DNA from: Chitinophagaceae bacterium
Lineage (GTDB): Bacteria; Bacteroidota; Bacteroidia; Chitinophagales; Chitinophagaceae
Direction: 5' to 3'
Length of the DNA stretch: 21,226 nucleotides
NCBI GenBank assembly: GCA_947468255.1
Contig: CANIMM010000024.1
Coordinates: 1-21,226 of the forward strand
The position numbers were made by a program, and so were the translations under genes. The notes beneath the pieces were generated by a model. That model ran no database searches. It was not told where the DNA came from and saw nothing but the letters and a program-made list of their open reading frames with translations. Shown one piece after another: positions 9,018 to 15,584 of the stretch. The stretch's first letter is position 1, and each line of letters starts with the position of its first letter.

Positions 9018-9389
9018 ATGAAAATAGAGAATATCATAGAAGACATTAAAAATGACCTGCAAGAGCTAAAAGAAAAACTGGAGCAACAGTTTAGGGTAAA
9101 TCACCCTTTACTTGATTTTTCTATTGTTTTACCCGGTTTGGATGATCTGTCAGCGGTAAAGACAGTGGCTTTGTTGATAGTAGAAGCGGATGCCGTCCAT
9201 TATTTGAGCGTACAAATCCACACCCATAATGGAAACAGGGTATTTGAAATTGCATCGAAAAAAATAATGGATGACCAGCTTATACTTTCTCATTGTCAGC
9301 ATCCTTATCAAGCAGTGTTCGTTTTATTATTACGTGATATTATTAAAAGAAAAAAGAAAATAATCAAATCAGGTAAATGGCAAGCCTGA
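9018..9389 (+). CDS. Hypothetical protein, 123 residues
   Basis: I do not recognise a family. The product appears cytoplasmic: no signal peptide or membrane segment is seen. Residues 1-27 are charged and helical with coiled-coil character, rich in Lys, Glu and Leu. A central part (about 33-88) alternates hydrophobic and polar residues as in a beta sheet, and the C-terminus (110-122) is strongly basic with KRKKK. The ATG at 9018 is chosen because the nearby ATG at 9008 is out of frame and stops after 13 codons. The frame has normal composition for the window. It precedes the TauE/YeeE genes by 143 bp on the same strand, but co-function is not shown. It could be an orphan. Confidence 0.65.
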   Translation: MKIENIIEDIKNDLQELKEKLEQQFRVNHPLLDFSIVLPGLDDLSAVKTVALLIVEADAVHYLSVQIHTHNGNRVFEIASKKIMDDQLILSHCQHPYQAVFVLLLRDIIKRKKKIIKSGKWQA

Positions 9390-9507
9390 GTAAGTATTTA
9401 TGCCTCCGCATGACAGTTTGCAGTCAATTTCAAAGGTTTAACCGGCTACAGTGTAAATAAATTTATTTTTTATGCAATTAATTGTGCAGGATGATCGGTA
9501 ACCTTCT

Positions 9508-9515
9508 GATATTTG
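9508..9515 (+). promoter_or_regulatory. Weak candidate -7 element upstream of the TauE gene
   Basis: GATATTTG differs by one base from the Bacteroidota -7 consensus TAnnTTTG. A TTG lies at 9482-9484, 23 bp upstream, at the long end of the accepted spacing. If used, the transcript would start only some 10 bases before the TTG start codon at 9533. A 14-bp palindrome (9455-9468) lies just upstream. Confidence 0.25.
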
Positions 9516-9532
9516 CAGTAAAATAAAGCAGA

Positions 9533-10330
9533 TTGGAAATAGCTGGTTATATCGCCTCGCTGATTATTGGAATTTCGCTTGGATTGATAGGGGGAGGAGG
9601 CTCCATCTTGACGGTTCCGGTAATGGTATACCTATTTGGTGTTCAGCCTTTGCTGGCAACTTCCTATTCCTTATTCGTAGTAGGGGTTACTAGTCTTTTT
9701 GGAGCGGCTACTAATTATAGAAAAGGGTTGGTGAATGTAAAAACGGCGCTATTGTTTGGGGTTTCATCTATCATCACTGTATTCTTTACAAGAAAGTTGC
9801 TTATTCCGGCCATCAAAGGGATCACTGTAACTGTTGCTGGCTTTACCATCACAGAGCCGATGTTTACGATGTTGCTTTTTTCCTTGCTTATGATAATGGC
9901 TGCATTTTCTATGATTGTAACCAAACGAAAGTCAACCGAAGAAAATACTTCTCCCAAAAAAAATAACTTCTCCCGCCTTTTTCTCTACGGCATTGCCATT
10001 GGGTTTATAACCGGATTACTGGGTGCAGGCGGGGGCTTCTTGCTCATACCAACATTGGTAGTGGTATTGGGACTGCCCATGAAAGAAGCAGTGGGTACAT
10101 CCTTGCTGATCATTGCATTGAATTCTTTGATTGGATTTACAGGGGATCTCGGGCATTTTTTGATTGAATGGCAATTATTACTGAGGGTGACAATTATTGC
10201 CATTGCAGGGATTTTGATAGGCAGCCAATTATCAAAAAAAATGGAAGGCGAAAGTTTAAAGAAAGGTTTTGGATGGTTTGTATTGATAATGGGAATCTAT
10301 ATCATTACAAAGGAAACGTTTTTGCGCTGA
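9533..10330 (+). CDS. TauE/SafE family sulfite/sulfur-compound permease
   Basis: This 265-residue integral membrane protein has about eight hydrophobic segments and the internal duplication that marks the TauE/SafE family. The glycine-rich motif GLIGGGGSILTVPV at 17-30 is echoed by GLLGAGGGFLLIPT at 161-174, and the following ATSYSLF/VGTSLLI segments also match. Family members are thought to export sulfite, sulfoacetate or related anions. The start is TTG at 9533: an in-frame TAA at 9524-9526 lies only two codons upstream, so no earlier start is possible in this frame. Two YeeE/YedE genes follow on the same strand, so a sulfur-handling operon is likely. Substrate and direction are inferred from the family. 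Confidence 0.88.
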   Translation: MEIAGYIASLIIGISLGLIGGGGSILTVPVMVYLFGVQPLLATSYSLFVVGVTSLFGAATNYRKGLVNVKTALLFGVSSIITVFFTRKLLIPAIKGITVTVAGFTITEPMFTMLLFSLLMIMAAFSMIVTKRKSTEENTSPKKNNFSRLFLYGIAIGFITGLLGAGGGFLLIPTLVVVLGLPMKEAVGTSLLIIALNSLIGFTGDLGHFLIEWQLLLRVTIIAIAGILIGSQLSKKMEGESLKKGFGWFVLIMGIYIITKETFLR

Positions 10331-10433
10331 TAGCTATTTTTAGAAATGCTGCAATTAATTTTTCGGCAATTTTGCAAAATGCTTTCCTTAACTTGTAACT
10401 TACCGATCAACTAAGCAATAAATAATTAATTGT

Positions 10434-10997
10434 ATGATGGAATTTTTAAGACAACCCTGGACCTGGTATGCGGCAGGTATTATCATTGGTTTAATCGTGC
10501 CCGCATTGTTGATTTTGGGCAACAAGCATTTTGGAATATCATCCAATATGCGCCATATCTGCGCCGCCTGTTTTCCGGCAAATATCCCCTACTTTAAATA
10601 CAATTGGAAAAAGGAAATATGGAATTTCTTTTTTGTAGCTGGGGTGATGATAGGGGCGATGATAGCCGCAAAATTATTAACAAATGATTTGCCGATAGTA
10701 GTCAACCAACATCTTTCTAGTGAATTGGCTGGCTATGGCATAACCGATTTTAGTGGATCGGTGCCAAAGCAACTTTTTTCTTTTGAAAGTTTATTTACTT
10801 TGCGTGGATTAATCATGATGGTTGCCGGTGGTTTTTTGGTGGGATTTGGCACCCGTTATGCAGGGGGCTGTACCAGCGGACATTCTATTATGGGCTTAAG
10901 TAATTTGCAATTCCCTTCCTTCATTGCAACTTGTTGTTTCATGGCAGGCGGATTCATTATGGCGAACCTTATTTTACCCTTCATCCTGCGTTTGTAA
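10434..10997 (+). CDS. YeeE/YedE family half-length membrane protein (first of pair)
   Basis: This 187-residue inner-membrane protein has about five hydrophobic segments. It carries the YeeE/YedE signature GTRYAGGCTSGHSIMG, with conserved C146 followed by a C167-C168 pair; C43 and C46 lie in ICAACF near the N-terminus. Full YeeE (TsuA) thiosulfate transporters are about twice this length and use conserved cysteines along the transport path. Here the fold seems split between this gene and the next, 26 bp downstream. Two adjacent ATG codons (10434 and 10437) are possible starts. It lies 103 bp after the TauE gene. Transport of thiosulfate or a related sulfur species is inferred from the family. 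Confidence 0.87.
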   Translation: MMEFLRQPWTWYAAGIIIGLIVPALLILGNKHFGISSNMRHICAACFPANIPYFKYNWKKEIWNFFFVAGVMIGAMIAAKLLTNDLPIVVNQHLSSELAGYGITDFSGSVPKQLFSFESLFTLRGLIMMVAGGFLVGFGTRYAGGCTSGHSIMGLSNLQFPSFIATCCFMAGGFIMANLILPFILRL

Positions 10998-11023
10998 TTC
11001 AAGCAGTTTAAAAACATTTTAGT

Positions 11024-11569
11024 ATGTCTCAAGAAAAAATAATTCCTGAAATAAGCAAAAGAGCGCCCTTGGTTAATTTAGTGAACGATGATATGGATTT
11101 TGAAATCCGATCACAAGATGCGATGTGCATCAACGATTCACAACAGCAACACCCTTGGTGGTATAATTTTAAATACTTGTTTATCGGAATCCTATTTGGA
11201 GTTGTTTTTGTAAAAGCGGAGATCATATCCTGGTTCAGAATCCAGGAAATGTTTCGTTTGCAAAGCTTTCATATGTTTGGGGTAATTGGCACCGCTGTGG
11301 TGGTGGGGATGATCTCCGTTTGGCTGATAAAAAAGTTTTCCATTAAAACAATTCATGGCGAAGCCATTGCTTTTTATCCTAAAAAATTCAATAAGGGACA
11401 GGTTTACGGTGGATTGCTTTTTGGCATGGGTTGGGCATTAACCGGCGCATGCCCCGGTCCTTTATTTGCTCAAATAGGAACTGGTGCATTGGTAGTATTG
11501 GTGGTATTGGCAAGTGCCGTAGCAGGCACCTGGGTGTACGGCTATTTTAGAGAAAGATTGCCTCATTAA
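11024..11569 (+). CDS. YeeE/YedE-type half-length membrane protein (second of pair, DUF6691-like)
   Basis: This 181-residue protein has four hydrophobic segments, at about 48-65, 82-101, 124-145 and 152-173. The signature GMGWALTGACPGPLFAQIG, with C143, matches the second half of YeeE/YedE transporters. It starts 26 bp after the first half-length protein and probably forms a heterodimeric transporter with it. Unlike the short core domain, it has a polar, predicted cytoplasmic N-terminal extension of about 45 residues containing one cysteine (CIND near 35) and many acidic residues. Role in thiosulfate or persulfide movement is inferred from the family and from the upstream TauE gene. Confidence 0.85.
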   Translation: MSQEKIIPEISKRAPLVNLVNDDMDFEIRSQDAMCINDSQQQHPWWYNFKYLFIGILFGVVFVKAEIISWFRIQEMFRLQSFHMFGVIGTAVVVGMISVWLIKKFSIKTIHGEAIAFYPKKFNKGQVYGGLLFGMGWALTGACPGPLFAQIGTGALVVLVVLASAVAGTWVYGYFRERLPH

Positions 11570-11635
11570 GACAAGAAGAAAACAACACCACCTCGTTAAC
11601 GACTGGAGCATTATTCCCATTCATGCGCAATTGTA

Positions 11636-12334
11636 TTATTGATTAATGGCTTGCAATACCTCACTGCTCATTGGTTCTACAGAAGAGGCAAAAAAGTGTG
11701 TTAGTCGCCCTTGCTCGTCTATCAGGTATTTACAAAAATTCCAGGAAGGAGCCTGTTCGTTCCATCCGTTTTTTTCTTTGTGCGAGAGCCATTTAAAAAT
11801 TTCATTCTGATCAGTCCCAACGATTACCTTAGTTTTTTTAAAAAGTGGAAAACTAACACCGTAATTCAATTTACAAAATGCGGCAATGGCAAGATCGGTT
11901 CCCTTTTCCTGCCCCTTAAAATCATTTGCTGGAAACCCCAGTATTACCAATTTATCTCGGTGTTGTTGGTATAGCATTTCTAACTGCTCGTACTGGCCGG
12001 TATAGCCACAATCGGAGGCGGTATTGACTAGTAATATCTTTTTTCCTTTGTATTGATTTAAGTTGAATGTACTGCCATCATTCAATACAGCAGGTAAATT
12101 ATAGAATGGTTCTGAAGGGGTAACCTCTTTTTTTGAGATGGACTTTGAATTAACGCCGGTTAGTTTGGTAAACCACATCATGGCTGGGTAGGCTGCTTTT
12201 AATATCTTTTGGCGGGTGGTCATATTATTTGAATTTTTATTTGCTTTGAAAATGTGTACGGAACAACCCAGCAGTAAGAGTAAAAAAAACACACTGGTCC
12301 ATTTCAGCCAAGGCTGTTTGTTTTTTAAAAGCAT
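11636..12334 (-). CDS. Lipoprotein glutathione peroxidase-like thiol peroxidase
   Basis: The 232-residue protein has a lipoprotein signal: hydrophobic residues 13-22 and the lipobox LLGC with C24, so it is probably membrane-anchored outside the cytoplasm. The peroxidase domain begins near residue 75. The peroxidatic cysteine is C109 in NTASDCGYT. The rest of the catalytic tetrad is present: Q142 (FPANDFKGQEKG), W198 and N199 (SWNF). C154 in AFCKLNYGVSFP fits the resolving cysteine of thioredoxin-dependent Gpx enzymes. The usual FPCNQF cysteine is alanine (A136). It would reduce hydroperoxides with thioredoxin-like donors rather than glutathione. A later Met38 could give a cytoplasmic form. 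It follows the aldehyde dehydrogenase by 7 bp, so they are one operon. Confidence 0.9.
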   Translation of the reverse strand: MLLKNKQPWLKWTSVFFLLLLLGCSVHIFKANKNSNNMTTRQKILKAAYPAMMWFTKLTGVNSKSISKKEVTPSEPFYNLPAVLNDGSTFNLNQYKGKKILLVNTASDCGYTGQYEQLEMLYQQHRDKLVILGFPANDFKGQEKGTDLAIAAFCKLNYGVSFPLFKKTKVIVGTDQNEIFKWLSHKEKNGWNEQAPSWNFCKYLIDEQGRLTHFFASSVEPMSSEVLQAINQ

Positions 12335-12341
12335 GGGTTAA

Positions 12342-13715
12342 CTATTTTATGATCCATTTAAATAATTTTAATTTCCCTTTGAAAGGGGGGTATTTTACTG
12401 CTGGATCAAGCCAGGTAGGTGTTTTCATGACTGCTTTTTGGTGGCTGAATGTTTCGAATGAAAACTTTCCATGGTACTTTCCACTGCCACTCAATCCGCG
12501 TCCTCCAAAGGGCAACTGGTGGTTGGTTAAATGAAGGGCTGCATTGTTTACACAACCGCCACCAAATGGAATTTCATCCATCCATGCGGCTTCTTTTTTA
12601 CTATCGGATGTAAAGACGTAGAATGCCAGGGGGTTTTTATGTTGTGCAATGATGGCTTTAGCTTCGGCTCGGTTGGAAAAACTGAGGATAGGCAATATCG
12701 GTCCAAATATTTCTTCATTCATTATAGGAGATGTGAGCGATACCTGATCCATTATGGTTGGCTCAATATACAATTGCTCGCGAATGGTATTTCCTCCAAT
12801 TAAAATATTTCCTTGCTTCAAGTAGGCAGCAAGGCGGTCAAATTGCTGTTGATTGATAATCCGCCCATAATCATAGCTTAGGGAAGCATCTGATCCAAAA
12901 AACTTTTTCATCGAATGCTTAAATGCAAGGATCAGTTTTTCTTTTACAGATTCATGCACCAGTAAATAATCGGGGGCAACGCACATCTGTCCTGCATTGG
13001 AAAATTTGGTCATTGCAATGCGATTAGCCGTTACCGTTATATCGGCATCCGCCTCTACGACGCAGGGACTTTTACCGCCCAATTCAAGCGTTACCGGCAC
13101 AAGGTTTGCAGCGGCCATTTGATAAATTATTTTTCCAACAGCAGTACTGCCAGTATAAAATACATGGTCAAATACGAACTCGTTCATCATTGACGGAATT
13201 ACTACAGCACCTTCTCCCTCGATAAATTGTACATATTGTTTTTCGAACGTAGCGTCAATTATTTTTTTCATTACAGCCGCCGTTGCGGGTGCAAATTCGG
13301 ATGGTTTAAGTACCACACAATTACCTGCTGCGATGGCTCCTGCTAGTGGGGTAAACAACAATTGCAATGGGTAGTTCCATGGGCTTATGATTAACACTAC
13401 CCCTAGTGGTTCGGTCATCACATAACTTTTTGAGGGCAGGTTGAGCAGATTGGTGCCAACCCTTTTCGGCTTCATCCATTTGTCAATATGCTGAATGGCA
13501 TTGCTGATTTCAGATAGTAAAAAGCCAGTCTCTGTTACCCAGCTTTCTTCGGGGCTTTTTTTCAGATCAGTGTACAAGGCTTCCTGTAGTTGGGAGGCAT
13601 TTTCAATAACAGCTTGCTTTAGCCGGGTAAGTTGCGTTTTTCTGAATTCAACAGATTTTGTATCCCCTGTTTCAAAATAGGCACGCATGGATAATAAATG
13701 ATTCATATCTGCCAT
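12342..13715 (-). CDS. NAD(P)-dependent aldehyde dehydrogenase, class 3-like
   Basis: This 457-residue enzyme oxidises aldehydes to acids. The catalytic machinery is complete: N114 in SPWNYP, E211 in LELGGKSP, and the nucleophile C245 in NAGQMCVAPDY. The cofactor loop FYTGSTAVGK is at 186-195. The short length and the CVAPDY motif place it with class 3 / fatty aldehyde dehydrogenases rather than the 490-residue classes. A hydrophobic/basic C-terminus (GKLKLFKWIIK) might associate with membranes. It is the first gene of an operon with the downstream peroxidase, and a role in clearing lipid-peroxidation aldehydes is a reasonable guess but not shown. Met4 is an alternative start. Confidence 0.92.
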   Translation of the reverse strand: MADMNHLLSMRAYFETGDTKSVEFRKTQLTRLKQAVIENASQLQEALYTDLKKSPEESWVTETGFLLSEISNAIQHIDKWMKPKRVGTNLLNLPSKSYVMTEPLGVVLIISPWNYPLQLLFTPLAGAIAAGNCVVLKPSEFAPATAAVMKKIIDATFEKQYVQFIEGEGAVVIPSMMNEFVFDHVFYTGSTAVGKIIYQMAAANLVPVTLELGGKSPCVVEADADITVTANRIAMTKFSNAGQMCVAPDYLLVHESVKEKLILAFKHSMKKFFGSDASLSYDYGRIINQQQFDRLAAYLKQGNILIGGNTIREQLYIEPTIMDQVSLTSPIMNEEIFGPILPILSFSNRAEAKAIIAQHKNPLAFYVFTSDSKKEAAWMDEIPFGGGCVNNAALHLTNHQLPFGGRGLSGSGKYHGKFSFETFSHQKAVMKTPTWLDPAVKYPPFKGKLKLFKWIIK

Positions 13716-13720
13716 AATAC

Positions 13721-13728
13721 TAAATTTG
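13721..13728 (+). promoter_or_regulatory. Candidate -7 promoter element for tadA
   Basis: TAAATTTG is an exact match to the Bacteroidota TAnnTTTG element, 25 bp before the tadA ATG. No TTTG is visible at the right distance upstream. It lies in the 38-bp gap between the divergent aldehyde dehydrogenase and tadA genes. Confidence 0.4.
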
Positions 13729-13753
13729 TAGCAAGTTAGTAAAATGAATTTGT

Positions 13754-14191
13754 ATGACAGATGAGCAATATATGCGACTGGCTTTGCAGGAGGCGCAAAG
13801 AGCTTTTTCAGAAGGGGAAGTGCCGGTAGGTGCCATCATTGTAATGAATGACCGGGTAATTGCGAAGGGGTACAATCAGGTAGAAAAGTTAACCGATAGT
13901 ACCGCCCATGCTGAAATCATTGCATTAACAGCCGCCTTTAATTTTTTAGGCAGCAAGTATTTACCGGAAGCGGTGTTATATGTCACGCTACAACCTTGCC
14001 TGATGTGCAGCGGAGCCCTTTACTGGAGTAAGATAGGTCGCATTGTGTATGGGGCAGAGGATGAGAAAAATGGCTATAAAAGAGTTGCAGGCGACTGTTC
14101 TCCCTTTCACCCAAAGACGGAGCTGCTGGGAGGTGTATTGGCCGAAGAATCTGCACAGTTGATGAAAGATTTTTTTAAAGCACTTCGTTGA
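13754..14191 (+). CDS. tadA: tRNA-specific adenosine deaminase TadA
   Basis: TadA deaminates the wobble adenosine A34 of tRNA-Arg(ACG) to inosine, an essential decoding step. The 145-residue protein has the cytidine-deaminase zinc site: H52-A-E54 (proton shuttle E54) and P81-C82-LM-C85. VPVGAIIV at 23-30 and KIGRIVYGAEDEKNGY are typical of TadA rather than of free-base guanine or cytosine deaminases. The start is the ATG at 13754; an ATG ten bases upstream is in another frame and stops at once. It is divergent from the aldehyde dehydrogenase and 141 bp upstream of the dismutase gene. Confidence 0.93.
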   Translation: MTDEQYMRLALQEAQRAFSEGEVPVGAIIVMNDRVIAKGYNQVEKLTDSTAHAEIIALTAAFNFLGSKYLPEAVLYVTLQPCLMCSGALYWSKIGRIVYGAEDEKNGYKRVAGDCSPFHPKTELLGGVLAEESAQLMKDFFKALR

Positions 14192-14258
14192 GCCAATGCC
14201 GTTAGCAGTTTTTTTCAGTATTTTATACCCATTCTCGTAAAAATGAATTGGCTTTGAA

Positions 14259-14290
14259 TTTGACAACTAGGCAGATCCTTATTAAATTTG
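14259..14290 (+). promoter_or_regulatory. Bacteroidota-type promoter of the superoxide dismutase gene
   Basis: TTTG at 14259-14262 and TAAATTTG at 14283-14290 are separated by 20 bp, an exact match to the phylum's TTTG-N17-23-TAnnTTTG consensus. Transcription would begin near 14297, leaving a leader of about 36 nt before the ATG at 14333. This is the best promoter match in the window. Confidence 0.65.
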
Positions 14291-14332
14291 CATCATTATT
14301 TATTCATATTCAACTAAAAAATAATTATTACT

Positions 14333-14941
14333 ATGGCATTTACATTACCGGCACTTCCTTTTGCACATGACGCATTAGAGCCACATATTGACACACTGAC
14401 CATGCAAATTCACCATGGTAAGCACCACCAAGCGTATGTAGACAACCTGAATAAGGCAATTGCTGGCACTCCAAACGAAGGTAAAAGCATAGAAGAACTG
14501 GTAGCTGTGGCAGGAACCATTAGTCCCGCGGTGCGCAACAATGGTGGCGGTCATTGGAATCATAGTTTCTTTTGGGAAAGCCTTGTTCCCCATGCAGTGG
14601 GTACTCCTTCCGGAGAATTAGCGGCAGCCATTACTGCAGCATTTGGATCATTTGACGCATTTAAGGAAAAATTCGCAGCAGCGGGCTTAACCAGATTCGG
14701 CAGTGGCTGGGCATGGTTAATCGTAAAAGACGGAAAACTAGAGATTTCTTCAACCCCCAATCAAGACAATCCATTGATGGATGTTGCTGATGTAAAAGGA
14801 ACCCCTATTTTGGGATGCGATGTTTGGGAACATGCATATTACCTGAAATACCAGAACAGGCGTGCAGATTATTTAGCTGCCTTTTGGAGTGTAGTAAATT
14901 GGACTAAAATTGCGGAACGCTTTTCGATAGCCGTAAAGTAA
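14333..14941 (+). CDS. Superoxide dismutase, Fe/Mn family, Mn-type residues
   Basis: The 202-residue enzyme converts superoxide to hydrogen peroxide and oxygen, probably in the cytoplasm since no signal peptide is present. Metal ligands are H27 (IHHGKHH), H77 (WNHSFFW), D163 and H167 (DVWEHAYY). Metal preference can be read from the second-shell residues: G73 in GGGHWNH and Q144 in NQDNPL is the Mn-type arrangement (Fe enzymes carry Gln at the first position). A cambialistic enzyme remains possible. It has its own promoter (14259-14290) and a strong terminator (14963-15008), so it is probably transcribed alone. With the lipoprotein peroxidase nearby it makes a small cluster of oxidative-stress genes. 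Confidence 0.95.
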   Translation: MAFTLPALPFAHDALEPHIDTLTMQIHHGKHHQAYVDNLNKAIAGTPNEGKSIEELVAVAGTISPAVRNNGGGHWNHSFFWESLVPHAVGTPSGELAAAITAAFGSFDAFKEKFAAAGLTRFGSGWAWLIVKDGKLEISSTPNQDNPLMDVADVKGTPILGCDVWEHAYYLKYQNRRADYLAAFWSVVNWTKIAERFSIAVK

Positions 14942-14962
14942 TTAAAATGATATAGCCATCTA

Positions 14963-15008
14963 GGGCAACAAAAAAGCTGCAATTCAAATTGCAGCTTTTT
15001 TGTTGCCC
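14963..15008. terminator. Long perfect intrinsic terminator after superoxide dismutase
   Basis: 14963-14984 and 14987-15008 are perfect reverse complements, 22 bp per arm with a 2-nt centre (a few inner pairs will open). The core is an A6 tract, GCTGC/GCAGC stem and T6 tract, giving a symmetrical terminator that works on both strands, lengthened by an outer GGGCAAC/GTTGCCC clamp. Its right end is also the first, variant heptamer of the adjoining repeat array. Confidence 0.88.
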
Positions 15009-15029
15009 ATTCACCATTCACCATTCACC
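15002..15029. repeat. Heptamer array A (ATTCACC), 4 units
   Basis: Four 7-bp units are present: GTTGCCC (a variant that doubles as the terminator arm) followed by three perfect ATTCACC copies at 15009-15029. On the minus strand the unit reads GGTGAAT. Confidence 0.9.
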
Positions 15030-15280
15030 AATACCCTCTTTTAAATTCATTGCCTTCGCCTCCACAGCCGGCGGGCTGCGTAACTGCAACGCCGCTGCTT
15101 TTGCTTCTTTTTGAAAATTTGCTGCGCCATTTTCAAAATACCGACTCCGTCGGTACCGAACCAAAAGAGGCGGCTTATGCAATTACTGGTGAAAATGCGG
15201 ACAATGGTTCAAGGACCCTTATCAATATTCAGCTTTCCGATTTTGGGAGAATAATTGATAATAGCGAAGTGATTTTGATT
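15030..15280. other. 251-bp hairpin-rich segment between two heptamer arrays
   Basis: This segment lies between direct-repeat heptamer arrays A and B. Its first part (about 15050-15100) is visibly richer in G+C than the surroundings. It contains three stem-loops: 15065-15069 with 15074-15078, a perfect 10-bp stem 15109-15118 with 15129-15138, and a perfect 7-bp stem 15139-15145 with 15149-15155 that directly abuts the second. It has no transposase and no convincing gene. It looks like a small dispersed element or remnant; I cannot name it. Confidence 0.5.
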
Positions 15281-15329
15281 ATTCACCATTCACCATTCAC
15301 CATTCACCATTGCCCATTCACCATTCACC
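15281..15329. repeat. Heptamer array B (ATTCACC), 7 units
   Basis: Seven 7-bp units are arranged as ATTCACC x4, ATTGCCC, ATTCACC x2, ending one base before the yidD stop codon (15330-15332). The last three units repeat the first three of array A apart from one base. Confidence 0.92.
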
Positions 15330-15584
15330 TCAAGGCACCGGGTCATGTCCATGACTCCCCCAGGGATTACAGCGGGCGATGCGTTTTGCTGTGAGCCATA
15401 GGCCTTTAAAGGGCCCATATTTCCGTAGGGCTTCAATTCCGTATTGTGAGCAGGTGGGTGTATACCTGCATTGGTTGCCCAGCCATGGCGAAATGATTAG
15501 CTGGTATAATTTTATTAGGGCTATGAATGGAAGGCTGAGGATAGCTCCTGCTTGCTGCAAAAGGGAGGGACTATTTTTTTTCAT
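15330..15584 (-). CDS. yidD: Membrane protein insertion efficiency factor YidD
   Basis: YidD is a small inner-membrane-associated protein that helps insertion of proteins by YidC. The 84-residue product has the family pattern: an amphipathic/hydrophobic N-terminal helix (about 12-32), then YQLIISPWLGNQCRY, PTCSQYGIEAL (44-54), a KYGPFKG turn, RIARCNPW and the terminal DPVP. The conserved cysteines are C39, C45 and C72. Its ATG overlaps the end of rnpA by 14 bp, consistent with translational coupling in an rpmH-rnpA-yidD operon, an order seen across many bacteria. Confidence 0.93.
   Translation of the reverse strand: MKKNSPSLLQQAGAILSLPFIALIKLYQLIISPWLGNQCRYTPTCSQYGIEALRKYGPFKGLWLTAKRIARCNPWGSHGHDPVP

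Larger units (their letters stand above)
14942..15329. other. 388-bp non-coding region between convergent genes
   Basis: This region lies between the superoxide dismutase gene (+) and yidD (-). It contains a long terminator hairpin, two ATTCACC heptamer arrays and a hairpin-rich insert, each listed separately. No protein gene is supported. Confidence 0.7.

Noticed and set aside
15281..15329. Heptamer array as a CRISPR or minisatellite with spacers
   Set aside because: Units are 7 bp with no spacers and no cas genes; it is a simple tandem repeat.
15050..15394. Open frame of 114 codons on the plus strand
   Set aside because: It runs through the hairpins and the heptamer array, where it reads as a low-complexity His/Ser/Pro/Phe repeat, and overlaps yidD on the opposite strand. 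I see no domain or promoter. It may be conserved only as part of a dispersed repeat.
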